A stretch of 64,000 nt of DNA from CAVVDT01 sp963747005 (GCA_963747005.1 CAVVDT010000003.1:563388-627387), one strand, 5' to 3'; counted from the first letter of the stretch, positions 1 through 8,519 are shown. Numbers and translations are program-made. The notes: generated by a model not told the origin, from the sequence alone.

Positions 1-285
1 TCCATTATTGCTCGGGGAGTTTGTGGGAACAGCACTCAGCGTGACCAGCCTCTTGAGTTCCGACAGCGCCGCAAGATCAACCTGTGGCTGGCCAATTCTC
101 ATATCGGCGCAGACGAGGGGATCCACCATCCAGCCAGGAATTGAGACGACAATGCCAGAGGGGCCTTCCACCTTGAGAAACTGACCAGTCCCCCGCTGCT
201 CTACCCGCCGCACAATGACCTTCCGGCCAAAATAGGGATGCCAACGATAATGAACTTCCCGCTCTTCGCCGACATGGGCAGAATG
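1..285 (-). pseudogene. 5'-truncated small mobile-element-associated protein (DUF5372-like)
   Basis: On the minus strand one frame stays open from about 285 to the window edge without a start codon. It contains HYRWHPYFGRKV, then RRVEQRGTGQFLKV and VSIPGWMVDPLVC. The pattern (HP-x2-GR near the start, a P-x-WM segment in the middle) resembles short proteins carried beside transposases and integrases in rhizobia. The 5' end is lost where the frame meets the IS66 remnant, and the 3' end lies outside the window. Function is unknown and the family name is given from memory of the pattern. Confidence 0.35.
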
Positions 286-515
286 AACGGGTGATGGCGC
301 TCGGCCGCAAGAACCATTTGTTCGCCGGCTCCGATGGCGGCGGCGCACGTTGGGCAACCGTCTGCTCGTTGACTGAAACCGCCATGCTCAACCACGTCGA
401 GCCCTATCACTACCTCCGTGATGTGCTGCAGAAGATGATCGACGGGCATCCCGCCAACCGTCTCGACGAACTGCTCCCATGGGCATGGAAGGCCAGCAAT
501 CCGGCACCCAACTGA
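285..515 (+). pseudogene. IS66 transposase (TnpC) C-terminal remnant
   Basis: The peptide MALGRKNHLFAGSDGG, followed by CSLTETAMLNHVEPYHYLRD and GHPANRLDELLPWAW, is the conserved C-terminal end of IS66-family TnpC. Only the last 70 or so residues remain of a protein normally around 500 residues long, and the catalytic DDE core is absent, so this cannot transpose. The left edge abuts an unrelated minus-strand fragment at about 285, which marks an old deletion or recombination junction. A second, separate IS66 remnant (tnpA plus part of tnpB) lies at 25.0-25.6 kb. Confidence 0.72.
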
Positions 516-578
516 CGACGTGCAAACTGGCCACGCTTACGCCGGATCAGGGATTTTGGACGCCGGATCAGGCTATTT

Positions 579-1475
579 TCACGAGAAGCGACTGACGCGG
601 TCGAAGGCATCCTCGATGCCGCCACCACCACCATGGTCGTCATCGTTGCCCTGGCTCTCGACAATGACCAAACTCATGGCAAAGTCACTCTGCTGATGAA
701 GCGTCTGTACCGTCACCTCCCGACGGCCAGGATCGACAAGCCAGTCGATCGGGTCCGCCTCTTCGTGATCGCTCAGCGGCGAACCAGATCTGGCCTGCGG
801 CAGGTCTGGCATCAGGTCGTTACGATTCACGGTCGGCCGCGGAAATTCGCTGCACCGCGCCCAGTAGCGCAAACGTCCTGCACGAGAAAAGGCGATGGCA
901 ACGGTCGCCTCATGCCGCTCGACATAGCGCCGTGCCGCCGCCTCGCGACTGACGTCGAAAGCGCGGGCGGCGGAAAGCACCCTTGCGAGATCCGGCCCGG
1001 AGGCCAGGAAGCGCTCGAACCGCCTGGACGGCGCGAGCAACTCGATGGCAAATCGGTTGGCCTCGACCTCCTGGACCTCATGCCGGGAGAGGCCTCGCCT
1101 CATATGCCAATTGCCTTCCCGCATATCCTGCCTGCTGCATTGAAAGCCGTCGTCGGCGGTCTGCTCGTGCCACGGGTTCAAAAAATGCCCCAGCTCATGG
1201 CCAACTGAATAACGTTGCCGCTGGCGCCCCGATTTACAGTTGACGAGAATGGAGCCGACATCGCGTTCCGCCGTTGTGATCAGCGCGCCTTCCAGATTGG
1301 TAATCGGTTCTTCCCGGATCTCGACAATGTCGAGGGCTCTGGCGATCGCGTGAACCGGGACGGGACCATCGCAATCACCAAGCTGGCGATGGATGGCGGC
1401 GGCAAGCTTGTCCGGTCTGGGCCCCGCCTCCTCGATCTCCATGCGATCGAGCACGAGTTTGTATTCCCGGTCCAC
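579..1475 (-). CDS. ImmA/IrrE-family metallo-endopeptidase
   Basis: 298 aa. HELGH at residues 93-97 is the zinc-binding HExxH motif of the DUF955 (ImmA/IrrE) family. In this family the peptidase usually cleaves or inactivates a partner XRE repressor, as ImmA does for ImmR of ICEBs1, or IrrE for DdrO. The GTG start sits one base after the stop of the upstream XRE gene, so the two form a tightly coupled regulator-protease pair. The C-terminal part past residue 200 has no motif I recognise and ends in a Gly-rich stretch. Substrate and trigger are inferred from the family only. Confidence 0.85.
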   Translation of the reverse strand: MDREYKLVLDRMEIEEAGPRPDKLAAAIHRQLGDCDGPVPVHAIARALDIVEIREEPITNLEGALITTAERDVGSILVNCKSGRQRQRYSVGHELGHFLNPWHEQTADDGFQCSRQDMREGNWHMRRGLSRHEVQEVEANRFAIELLAPSRRFERFLASGPDLARVLSAARAFDVSREAAARRYVERHEATVAIAFSRAGRLRYWARCSEFPRPTVNRNDLMPDLPQARSGSPLSDHEEADPIDWLVDPGRREVTVQTLHQQSDFAMSLVIVESQGNDDDHGGGGGIEDAFDRVSRFS

Positions 1476-1476
1476 C

Positions 1477-1815
1477 TCAACCAGCCTTGTGGCGTGATGT
1501 CCGGTGCCTGAGGAGGGACTTCATCATGTCATCGAGGATCCTGCGCTCATCGTCATCGAGGTCTTGTGCCTGGCGGAACATGCGCGCCAGTTCCACATCG
1601 GCATCGTCTGCCTTGCTGTCCTCGCCGATGAGATAGCTCACCGAGACGCCGAAATGATCAGCGAGCCTGGTGACGAGGCGCATGGACGGATTTTCGCTGC
1701 GGCCCTTCTCCAGCTCCCAGATGTGGGCCCTGGATACACCGGCGGCATCGGCCACGTCCTGCAGTGACTCCTGCTTCTGCATGCGCAACCTGGCAATGCG
1801 GCGTCCGAGGGCCAT
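1477..1815 (-). CDS. XRE-family transcriptional regulator
   Basis: About 112 aa from the ATG at 1815. The helix-turn-helix runs from RIARLRMQKQESLQDVADAA through GVSRAHIWELEKGR, typical of Cro/C1-type repressors, followed by a dimerisation tail. An upstream in-frame ATG at 1860 lacks a ribosome site and lies inside a putative operator, whereas the ATG at 1815 has GGGAGA six bases before it, so I prefer the shorter form. It is transcribed just before the ImmA/IrrE peptidase and divergently from the methyltransferase, with two similar 20-bp sequences between them that may be its operators. Confidence 0.83.
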   Translation of the reverse strand: MALGRRIARLRMQKQESLQDVADAAGVSRAHIWELEKGRSENPSMRLVTRLADHFGVSVSYLIGEDSKADDADVELARMFRQAQDLDDDERRILDDMMKSLLRHRTSRHKAG

Positions 1816-1841
1816 GGCTGTCTCCCGTCGGTTGATGCGAA

Positions 1842-1861
1842 TGTTCACCCCATCTGACATA
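1842..1861. promoter_or_regulatory. Putative XRE operator, copy A
   Basis: TGTTCACCCCATCTGACATA. It matches copy B at 1890-1909 in 16 of 20 positions and in the same orientation, with starts 48 bp apart. Each copy has TGT...ACA ends, giving weak dyad symmetry. The position between divergent XRE/ImmA and methyltransferase genes fits an autoregulatory operator. The pairing is seen in the sequence; the binding is inferred. Confidence 0.45.
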
Positions 1862-1889
1862 TTTAAGCCAAAGGGGTTGCAATCTCAAG

Positions 1890-1909
1890 TGTTCACTCTA
1901 TCTTACAGA
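1890..1909. promoter_or_regulatory. Putative XRE operator, copy B
   Basis: TGTTCACTCTATCTTACAGA, the second direct copy of the 20-bp sequence at 1842-1861. It lies 35 bp before the methyltransferase start codon, where bound repressor could block that promoter. Confidence 0.45.
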
Positions 1910-1943
1910 TCGGTCAGACCTTGATTCCCGAAAGGAGGCCCTT

Positions 1944-3245
1944 GTGTCCCAACGAGCCCTTGAACTGATCCCCATTGCGGCACTGCGCCCGTGGGCGCGC
2001 AATGCCCGAATGCACTCGAGGAAGCAGCTGCGCCAGATTGCCGACAGCATCGAGCGCTTCGGCTTCACCAACCCGGTGCTTATCGACAGTGAAAAGACTA
2101 TCCTTGCCGGCCATGGCCGGGTCGAGGCGGCAAAGCGCGTGGGCATGACGGAGGTGCCCTGCCTGCGCATCGAGACTATGACACTTGAGGAAAAGCGCGC
2201 CTATGTGATCGCCGACAACAAGCTCGCCCTGAACGCCGGCTGGGACGAAGAGATCCTCGGTGAAGAGCTGAAGGCCCTGCTGGAGAGCGATCTCGACTTC
2301 GGCATCGAGCTGACCGGCTTCTCCATCCCCGAGATCGACGGGCTCATTGAAGGGCTGGCACCGGAAGAGCCGGGTGATCCGGCGGATGATGTGTTGCCTG
2401 ACGACGCTCCTGCCCGTTGCCGACCGGGCGACATCTGGCAGCTGGATCCACATCGGCTGATCTGTGGTAATGCCCTCGATCCGGTTGATATTGCCACATT
2501 GATGGATGGCGAGGCAGCCCGCATGGTGTTTACCGACCCACCCTACAATGTTCCCATCCAGGGCCATGTCGGTGGATCGGGAGCAATCCGCCACCGAGAG
2601 TTCGCCATGGCCTCGGGCGAGATGAGCTCATCGGAGTTTGTCGCCTTCCTCGCGTCTGCCCTCCGCAACCTCGTCGACCACACGGTCGATGGCTCCATCC
2701 ACTTCATCTGCATGGACTGGCGTCACATGCCGGAGATGCTGGTGGCCGGTAAGGACCTCTATAGCGAGCTCAAGAACCTCATCGTCTGGGTGAAGGACAA
2801 TGGCGGCATGGGGACTTTCTATCGCTCCCGCCACGAACTGATCTTTGCCTTCAAGAACGGCACCGCTCCTCACATCAACGCCTTTGAGCTCGGCCAGCAT
2901 GGCCGCTACCGCACCAATGTGTGGCAGTACCGGGGTGTGAACACCCTCAAGGCTGGGCGCATGGACGAGCTTGCCCTCCATCCGACCGTCAAGCCGGTGC
3001 AGATGATTGCCGATGCCATCAAGGATGTCTCCGCCCGTGGCGACATCGTGCTCGATCTCTTCGGCGGCAGTGGCTCGACGCTGATTGCTGCCCACAAGAC
3101 CGGGCGACGGGCCTTCTTGTGTGAACTCGATCCTGTCTACTGCGATCGCATCATCCGCCGCTGGGAGATTTATGCCAGGGACGAGGCCGAGCAAATCTTC
3201 TGTGGCATCGGCAATGATGAACGCATCCGCGAGGCTGCCGAATAA
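1944..3245 (+). CDS. Site-specific DNA methyltransferase with N-terminal ParB-like domain
   Basis: 433 aa. The N-terminal 110 or so residues form a ParB/sulfiredoxin-like domain with ILAGHGRVEAAKRVGM. The C-terminal part is an amino-methyltransferase (N6-A or N4-C) with catalytic TDPPYNVP near residue 197 and the AdoMet motif LFGGSGST near residue 372. The order catalytic motif before AdoMet motif is that of beta-class enzymes. The GTG start follows a perfect AAAGGAGG at 1931-1938. No restriction enzyme is encoded nearby, so it is probably an orphan, phage- or ICE-type methylase. The next gene starts at its stop codon (TAATG overlap). Confidence 0.88.
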   Translation: MSQRALELIPIAALRPWARNARMHSRKQLRQIADSIERFGFTNPVLIDSEKTILAGHGRVEAAKRVGMTEVPCLRIETMTLEEKRAYVIADNKLALNAGWDEEILGEELKALLESDLDFGIELTGFSIPEIDGLIEGLAPEEPGDPADDVLPDDAPARCRPGDIWQLDPHRLICGNALDPVDIATLMDGEAARMVFTDPPYNVPIQGHVGGSGAIRHREFAMASGEMSSSEFVAFLASALRNLVDHTVDGSIHFICMDWRHMPEMLVAGKDLYSELKNLIVWVKDNGGMGTFYRSRHELIFAFKNGTAPHINAFELGQHGRYRTNVWQYRGVNTLKAGRMDELALHPTVKPVQMIADAIKDVSARGDIVLDLFGGSGSTLIAAHKTGRRAFLCELDPVYCDRIIRRWEIYARDEAEQIFCGIGNDERIREAAE

Positions 3246-3967
3246 TGAGACCCACCGACGACAAGCACAAAAAAGCCCTCGCCGTGCTCCCTAACACAGC
3301 GAGCTACGAAGTGGGTTATGGCAAGCCGCCTGCTCGTTCCCGCTTCCAGCCCGGTCGCTCCGGCAATCCGCGCGGACGACCAAAAGGGGCAAGGAACAAG
3401 CCACGGACGCCCGGCAAGCATGAGGAACGCCTCAAGGACATCATCCTCGAGGAGGCGTATCGCACCGTCAGCATCAATGAGCCGAAGGGCAAGCTCACCA
3501 TCCCCGTCGCCCAGGCCATCGTTCGCTCGCTTGCCGTCAATGCGGCCAGGGGCGACCAGCGGGCCCAGCGCCTCTTCACCCACCTGGTCACCACAACCGA
3601 GCGCGACAACCGGCGCCTGCACAACGAATGGCTCGAGGTTGCAATCACATACAAGGTCGAATGGGAACAGGAGCTGGAGCGGCGCAAGCGTCTGGGCATC
3701 GATGCTCCCGAGCCCATTCCTCATCCCGATCACATCATCGTCGACATTCGCAACGACACTGTCCGGGTCAATGGGCCCTGGACCAAGGAGGAAAAGGTCC
3801 AGTGGGACAGGGTGCTGGAGCGCAAATCCGCATTTCAGGAACAGCTGGTCGACCTTGAAAAGATGCTGACGAAAAAATCAAATCAGAATATCAGGTCAGC
3901 CATCGAGGATGAGATCGCTCACACCAAGCGCATGCTCGATATCTTCCGACAAATCATTCCGGACTGA
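3245..3967 (+). CDS. DUF5681 domain-containing protein
   Basis: 240 aa. The N-terminal segment FQPGRSGNPRGRPKGARNK is the signature of DUF5681, a family commonly found beside phage packaging or integrative-element genes in alphaproteobacteria. The rest is charged and helical with no catalytic motif visible. It overlaps the methyltransferase stop by one base, so the two are translationally coupled. No terminase or other phage structural gene follows, so this is an isolated remnant of a larger element. Molecular function is unknown. Confidence 0.8.
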   Translation: MRPTDDKHKKALAVLPNTASYEVGYGKPPARSRFQPGRSGNPRGRPKGARNKPRTPGKHEERLKDIILEEAYRTVSINEPKGKLTIPVAQAIVRSLAVNAARGDQRAQRLFTHLVTTTERDNRRLHNEWLEVAITYKVEWEQELERRKRLGIDAPEPIPHPDHIIVDIRNDTVRVNGPWTKEEKVQWDRVLERKSAFQEQLVDLEKMLTKKSNQNIRSAIEDEIAHTKRMLDIFRQIIPD

Positions 3968-4190
3968 GATTTGAACAAGAGCAAATTGCCACCAGCTGCC
4001 AAAATTGCCTGCTTCGTGCGAAAATCAGATCACAAAGAGTCGCGGGAGTGATTAATGGCCGCGTCATGTTTGACGAGCCGCATGGTTCGGCGACTTTCGA
4101 CATGCAGTGAATCATTTGAAATGCAACCCTCGCCCCACCTTCTCAGGTCATGTCCCAGCAAGGGGGCCGGAAAGCAGGTTCTTTGAAGGG

Positions 4191-4784
4191 TTACTGTTGC
4201 GGCTGGTCGGCCTTGCTGCCGGTGTCGTCATCGTCGTCCATCATCGGCATGCGGGATTGGTCCTGGCCTTGCATCATGCCCCAGCGGCCGCGTTGTTGCC
4301 CGCGCCAAGCCTTCATGTCGTCGCGCGACGAGGCATCGTCATTGTCATCGTCGTCCAACATCGGCATGCGGGATTGGTCCTTGCCTTGCATCATGCCCCA
4401 GCGGCCACGTTGTTGCCCGCGCCAAGCCTTCATGTCGTCGAGCGACAGGGCGCCGTCGTTATTCTGGTCGAGCCTTTCGACGATGTTGGCGAGAGGTGCT
4501 TCATAGACCTCCAGCGTGATGGCGCCAGTTCCGTCGACATCGAGCTTCTGGAATGCGCGCACCATGGTGCGGTGCTGCATGGCCAACCACAGGTTCTGAT
4601 ATTCGTCGATCGACAACTTGCCATCGCCGTTGGTGTCGTATTTCTTGTCGGTGAGGAGGCGCTGCAGGGCCGGACGCTCCATGGTGCCACCTGAGATGCC
4701 GCCATCATCATAGTGGTCAATCGCCCAGACCCGCGACAGCTCACGCCGCCACGCTCCTTCCAGAGGCGCTGGATGCTCGCGCAT
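4191..4784 (-). CDS. Chimeric ORF: serine-recombinase fragment fused to a truncated EF-hand protein
   Basis: 197 aa. Residues about 25-43 (YDDGGISGGTMERPALQ) match the catalytic-domain segment of the large serine recombinase at 45952-47643. From about residue 47 the protein is an EF-hand protein: DTNGDGKLSIDE is a canonical calcium loop, DVDGTGAITLEV is degenerate, and DQNNDGALSLDD is canonical. No signal peptide remains although such EF-hand proteins are usually exported, so the original 5' end seems replaced by the recombinase piece. The C-terminal half carries a 39-residue tandem duplication. Whether it is expressed is doubtful: no convincing ribosome site precedes the start. Confidence 0.55.
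   Translation of the reverse strand: MREHPAPLEGAWRRELSRVWAIDHYDDGGISGGTMERPALQRLLTDKKYDTNGDGKLSIDEYQNLWLAMQHRTMVRAFQKLDVDGTGAITLEVYEAPLANIVERLDQNNDGALSLDDMKAWRGQQRGRWGMMQGKDQSRMPMLDDDDNDDASSRDDMKAWRGQQRGRWGMMQGQDQSRMPMMDDDDDTGSKADQPQQ
4228..4445. repeat. 117-bp tandem duplication inside the EF-hand ORF
   Basis: Two near-identical copies start at 4228 and 4345 (117-bp period = 39 codons). They encode DDMKAWRGQQRGRWGMMQG followed by DQSRMPM and an Asp run. The period is a multiple of three, so the frame is preserved. The few base differences (for example cgg/cga and tgg/tg at the unit ends) show the duplication is not brand new. Confidence 0.8.
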
Positions 4785-5355
4785 GGCGAAGTCGTGTGAG
4801 ATTGAATTCAGAAGGCACTCGCCCCATATAAACTACTCGGCTGCCAAAAAACGTGGCCATTCTTTCCCCCCGCTCGAATGGCTGCGGGCAGCAGAAACGA
4901 GCCGGGTTCCCCTCCCGGCGCAAGCGCATAAAATGCGTGAGGGCGTCCGTTCCCCCCGACCGGACGCCTTCTCTTATTTGGAGAGCCCGAAAGTTGGGCC
5001 CAAAGCGTATGGCTCGTCGATACCCATGCACTCCCCGTGCGGGATGGCCGGACAGCATGGATGACGTGCGAGGATGTATCAAGGTCGGCGGGTTCGGCGG
5101 ATTGCACGGCTCCCGATGCCGAGGCTGGCTCCAAGCTGCCGGAAAGTGCCATTGTCAATTCGGCAAAGGTTGACCGGCTATCGGTTCCGGTGATGCCCGT
5201 CGTCATTTACCAGACCAGGGAAAAAAGGTCTGAGCGGGGTTCGGAGTTGAACCTGGTTCTGGCCCCGGCGGCAAATTGCGGGTAGCAGGGCGGCGCGAAC
5301 CAGCACCCCTAACTAAGGGTTGAGCCGGTATCACATTGAAGGAAGCGAGCGCAAC
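4785..5355. other. Intergenic stretch without a supported gene
   Basis: Short open frames exist on both strands, the longest being an 82-codon plus-strand frame at 5037-5285, but none has a recognisable domain or a good ribosome site. The sequence is GC-rich and may hold degraded coding DNA. Confidence 0.4.
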
Positions 5356-5763
5356 ATGACCGGCAGATTCAAGATGCACGTTGCTATTTTGAGTTTGGGT
5401 GCGATTGCGATCTCTTTCATATTGGCCCTGCCTGGTCTGGCACAGTCGCGCTTCGATGGCACCTGGTCGGTGAAGATCTCCGTCGAGAGCAGCGACTGCG
5501 ATACACAAATGATCAGTATCGCCGTACAAAACGGACAGGTTGCCCTCTCAGGATTTGGCGCCACCGCGGATGGTGCTATAACGCCTGCCGGTATCGTCAA
5601 TGTAAGCGTCACTGACGGCGACAGGCTTGTCAAGGTAAGGGGAACCGTGCGGAACGGTCATGGCTCGGGGCGATGGAGGTCGCCAAAATGCACGGGAAGC
5701 TGGAATGCGTTGAAGAACGAAACGGCCGTGCACCGGTCAGAAAATTCTGTCTCTGATAAGTGA
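5356..5763 (+). CDS. Small exported protein of unknown function
   Basis: About 135 aa from the ATG at 5356, preceded by GAAGGAAG. Residues 5-30 form a signal peptide (hydrophobic AILSLGAIAISFILALPG, then a likely cut after AQS). The mature part starts with FDGTWSVKISVESSDCD and has two Cys-containing segments, a pattern seen in small rhizobial periplasmic proteins without known role. An in-frame start 12 codons upstream has no better ribosome site. It stands alone and no function can be assigned. Confidence 0.6.
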   Translation: MTGRFKMHVAILSLGAIAISFILALPGLAQSRFDGTWSVKISVESSDCDTQMISIAVQNGQVALSGFGATADGAITPAGIVNVSVTDGDRLVKVRGTVRNGHGSGRWRSPKCTGSWNALKNETAVHRSENSVSDK

Positions 5764-6038
5764 TGGAGCACTAAGCGGCGCCTTCTGTGCAGACGGAAAC
5801 CGGCTTCAGTCTCTCTCGCTCGACCCGACGATCTCTATAGTTGCCATCACGGATCGCTCCCCAATCTGACATCGCCTGGATTGGCATCCGGCGTTGTCAC
5901 CTGACATGGCTCAGCGTGTGGGAAACTGCAACGATTTAATCGGGATCAAGTTCACGGACAAACTCTCTTCTTGCTCGGGTCATGTTCTTGTCACTTGAAG
6001 GCGCTATCCAAACGAATCATTGGCCCAGGGAGAACGTC

Positions 6039-6377
6039 ATGAGCATGCAGACATCGGATATGAGAGATCTCGCCGCCGCCGCGATTGGCGACAGGGCTTT
6101 GGCTGAAAAATGGCTTGCAACACCAAGCGACATTTTCGAAGGTTCCAGTCCCCTTGCCGCAATGGCCTCGGTGGACGGGTATCACCAGGTAATGCGGCAG
6201 CTGGCTTGGTTCGCCGGACAGTCTATTCGCAATCCAAAAGCGCCTGCTGGGGGTCAAGAGACGGTTGCCGATCTCCTGAACGATCCGATCATGGAACTCG
6301 TTCTCAGGCGCGCTGGTACCGGACCAGAAGAGGTTCTCAAATTGTGCAAGGATGCTGCAATTCGGCGCGCTGCATGA
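6039..6377 (+). CDS. MbcA/ParS-like (DUF2384-type) protein, orphan
   Basis: About 112 aa from the ATG at 6039, which has GGGAG before it. AEKWLATPSDIFEGSSPLA followed by GYHQVMRQLAWFAG resembles the toxin-binding domain of MbcA/ParS/Xre antitoxins (W-L-x-T-P ... G-x-S-P-x2 ... V). No RES-domain toxin lies next to it, so it is either an orphan antitoxin-like gene or a member with another role. Family assignment rests on the short motif only. Confidence 0.45.
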   Translation: MSMQTSDMRDLAAAAIGDRALAEKWLATPSDIFEGSSPLAAMASVDGYHQVMRQLAWFAGQSIRNPKAPAGGQETVADLLNDPIMELVLRRAGTGPEEVLKLCKDAAIRRAA

Positions 6378-6567
6378 GGCAGCAATGATTGTGCACTGGC
6401 AAGAACGCATCAGCGAGACGACCCCAACCCAGCGTTGCGGCGCTAACTGGTCAGAGACGCGCATAAACAGTTTCAAGGCATGGTTGCAGCACTGACACCC
6501 GTTCCGCGCAAGCGCTGCCGGTCGCTGTGGTTGCCGCTATTGCCAGTTGGCTCGGAGCTGCGCCAGC

Positions 6568-7206
6568 TCACCCCTGCAACCGCCGCTCCAACTCAGCAAC
6601 AATGATCTCCATCGCCGAGCGCAGGAAGTCGAGTTTCGGTTTGACGTAACGCTGGCCTGTGATGGTCTTGGAGGCATGGTTGAGCAGCCGACCGACAACC
6701 TCCTCCGGAATGCCGGCCTCGACGGCAACTGTCGCGAATGTGTGGCGCAACGAATGCAGGGTGCCGGGTACCTCTTTGTGGTCCCAGGCCACAACATGCC
6801 CCGAGGTACCACGCCCCGGAAACACCCAGCGGTCATCTTGGCCGCGCACCGCATCGAGAATTCGATGATGCGCATCGGTCAGCGGCAACCAGAATTCCCG
6901 GCCCGACTTGGTCGTCGGCAGATAGACCGCATCCGTAATGCGATCCCATTCAAGCGCGTCGAGCTCCGACCGGCGAAGGCCAGTCATCAGGGCGAATTTA
7001 TAGGCAGCGCGGTGAACAGGATTGGAAACCTGCTCGACAGCATCAAGCCAGCCGACAAGATCCCTGATCGGGGCATTGAGGGTCTTCTGTTCCGGGAACC
7101 ACTCAAGCCCGGGTGCCGGGCATTCAGGAATGGTGCGATCAAGACGCCGTGCATGGTTCCATACGGTGTTGAGGCGCAGCAATCGGCCGCACGAATAAAC
7201 CGGCAC
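6568..7206 (-). pseudogene. Tyrosine recombinase/integrase lacking its N-terminal part
   Basis: 212 residues covering the catalytic domain: Arg in GLRRSEL, HSLRHTF (His-x2-Arg), NHAS (His) and the nucleophile Tyr in GQRYVKP are all present. The usual 150-200 residue arm- and core-binding region is gone. The frame begins with a GTG directly after a fragment of an unrelated gene (pRiA4b ORF-3), so the 5' end was lost by recombination. Probably inactive as an integrase. It marks the edge of an old integrated element in the first 8 kb. Confidence 0.75.
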
Positions 7207-7209
7207 TGC

Positions 7210-7455
7210 TCAATGTGATGAGGGCTTTTTGGCCTTTGCCCGACCAGCACGGCGCCTGTTGATCATACGGCCGAGGGCATATTTGATCGGCAGCTCATCG
7301 AGCGCATACGGATCGTAGTCGCCGAACCATTCCTTGATATCGGCATGCTCTTCGTGGCTCGGGTCGGCCAGAACATCGAGCGCGTGGTGGAAGCCAGGGA
7401 TGCCACCGCAGTCGTCTGGCGGGGCCGCCAGTTCGCCGCCGATGTACCTTGGGTA
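7210..7455 (-). pseudogene. pRiA4b ORF-3-like protein, C-terminal remnant
   Basis: The minus-strand frame reads YPRYIGGELAAPPDDCGGIP, then ADPSHEEHADIKEWFGDYDP and ends in a basic tail. This is the conserved C-terminal half of the PRiA4_ORF3 family (IS1096 TnpR-like proteins). The N-terminal half is missing: upstream of about 7455 the frame runs into the end of the IHF-like gene. Function of the intact family is not established. Confidence 0.65.
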
Positions 7456-7468
7456 GGCGATCTCAGGA

Positions 7469-7771
7469 TCACCGGCGCGGATATAGGCTGCGTGAGGCAT
7501 TCAGCCTTGCGCGCAAATCCTTGCCCGTCTTGAAATGCGGTGCTCGCTTGGCGGCGACCTCGATGGCATCGCCTGTGCGTGGGTTGCGTCCGGTCTTGGC
7601 CTCGTGCTCCCTGACCGAAAACGCACCGAACCCGCGCAGCTCAACCCGGTCACCAAGCGATAGCGCATGGATGATCTCACCGAACACCGTATTGATAACT
7701 CGTTCAACGTCATGCTGACGCAGATGTGGGTTCTGCTCGGTTATCAGTTGAACCAACTCCGATTTGATCAT
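7469..7771 (-). CDS. ihfB: Integration host factor beta-like / HU-family DNA-binding protein
   Basis: 100 aa from the ATG at 7771. It starts MIKSELVQLITEQNPHLRQ and carries the DNA-binding arm segment GRNPRTGDAIEV between beta strands. Length and sequence fit IhfB, which bends DNA and helps site-specific recombination, replication and sigma-54 promoters. An in-frame extension upstream to 7942 has no HU homology and is ignored. The last eight residues after RARLN may come from the adjoining remnant. The usual chromosomal ihfB neighbours are absent, so this is probably an extra copy linked to the integrase remnant. Confidence 0.82.
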   Translation of the reverse strand: MIKSELVQLITEQNPHLRQHDVERVINTVFGEIIHALSLGDRVELRGFGAFSVREHEAKTGRNPRTGDAIEVAAKRAPHFKTGKDLRARLNASRSLYPRR

Positions 7772-7956
7772 TCCCGGCCCCCAAGACCCGCCGCGCTGGC
7801 CCCGCGGCTCTGTCGCCGATGGCAGCGTTGCAAACGAGCCGCACAGGGTCAAGCTCAGGGGGCTACCTTCCAGGGCAAGCCAAACCCTTGTACGTTCACC
7901 GGTATAAACCGCCGCGGAATTGCCCGTGAGCAGGGGCCACATGGAGCCGAAAGGCA

Positions 7957-8427
7957 GTGATCGACGTTGACCGTGACGCTCCGCAGGTGAGGATTATACC
8001 CCCGCTAGTTTATCTCGCAGGCCTCGTGATCGGCTTTGTCGCAAACCTGTGGTGGCCGGTTAAATTTATGCCCGATATGATGGCGTGGACTACAGGGGGT
8101 GTTCTCATCGTTTGCGGTGCCGCGCTGGCGGGTTCCGCCTTGTTCAAGTTCAAGCGGGCGGGAACAACGGTGCGGCCAGATCGACCGCCGCGCGCCCTAG
8201 TCATTGCTGGTCCCTACAAATTCACCAGGAACCCGATGTATCTCGGGTTGGCCGTCGCCTATCTCGGCATTGCCACAGCAGGCCAGTCGGTCTGGGCGCT
8301 CATCCTGTTGCCTGTTGTCTTGACCATAATACAGCGCCGGGCGATTGAGCCGGAAGAAGCCTTTCTGAAACGTCGGTTCGGTGGCGACTACATCAATTAT
8401 ACGAAACAGGTCAGGCGCTGGGTGTAA
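7957..8427 (+). CDS. Isoprenylcysteine carboxyl methyltransferase (ICMT)-family membrane protein
   Basis: 156 aa from a GTG. Four hydrophobic segments and the family signatures GPYKFTRNPMYLG (about residue 85) and EPEEAFLKRRFGGDYINY near the C-terminus identify the ICMT/PEMT-like integral membrane methyltransferases, which use AdoMet. Bacterial members mostly have unknown substrates (lipids or small isoprenoids). It precedes the cytochrome c'-like gene by about 90 bp on the same strand and could be co-transcribed. Confidence 0.82.
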   Translation: MIDVDRDAPQVRIIPPLVYLAGLVIGFVANLWWPVKFMPDMMAWTTGGVLIVCGAALAGSALFKFKRAGTTVRPDRPPRALVIAGPYKFTRNPMYLGLAVAYLGIATAGQSVWALILLPVVLTIIQRRAIEPEEAFLKRRFGGDYINYTKQVRRWV

Positions 8428-8519
8428 ATGCGAAGCAGAGGCACCAAGCTCTTTGAGCGAGGCATCGTATAGACCTCGCCTGAGGCTCGCCAAAGCCTGC
8501 CGCGAAAGGAGTGATACCG

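Noticed and set aside
4808..5206. 132-codon minus-strand frame between the EF-hand chimera and the exported protein
   Set aside because: No domain, no ribosome site, and overlapping frames of equal length on both strands.
1..8000. Complete prophage at the left end
   Set aside because: XRE, ImmA, methyltransferase, DUF5681 and an integrase remnant are present, but no terminase, portal, capsid, tail or lysis gene was found.
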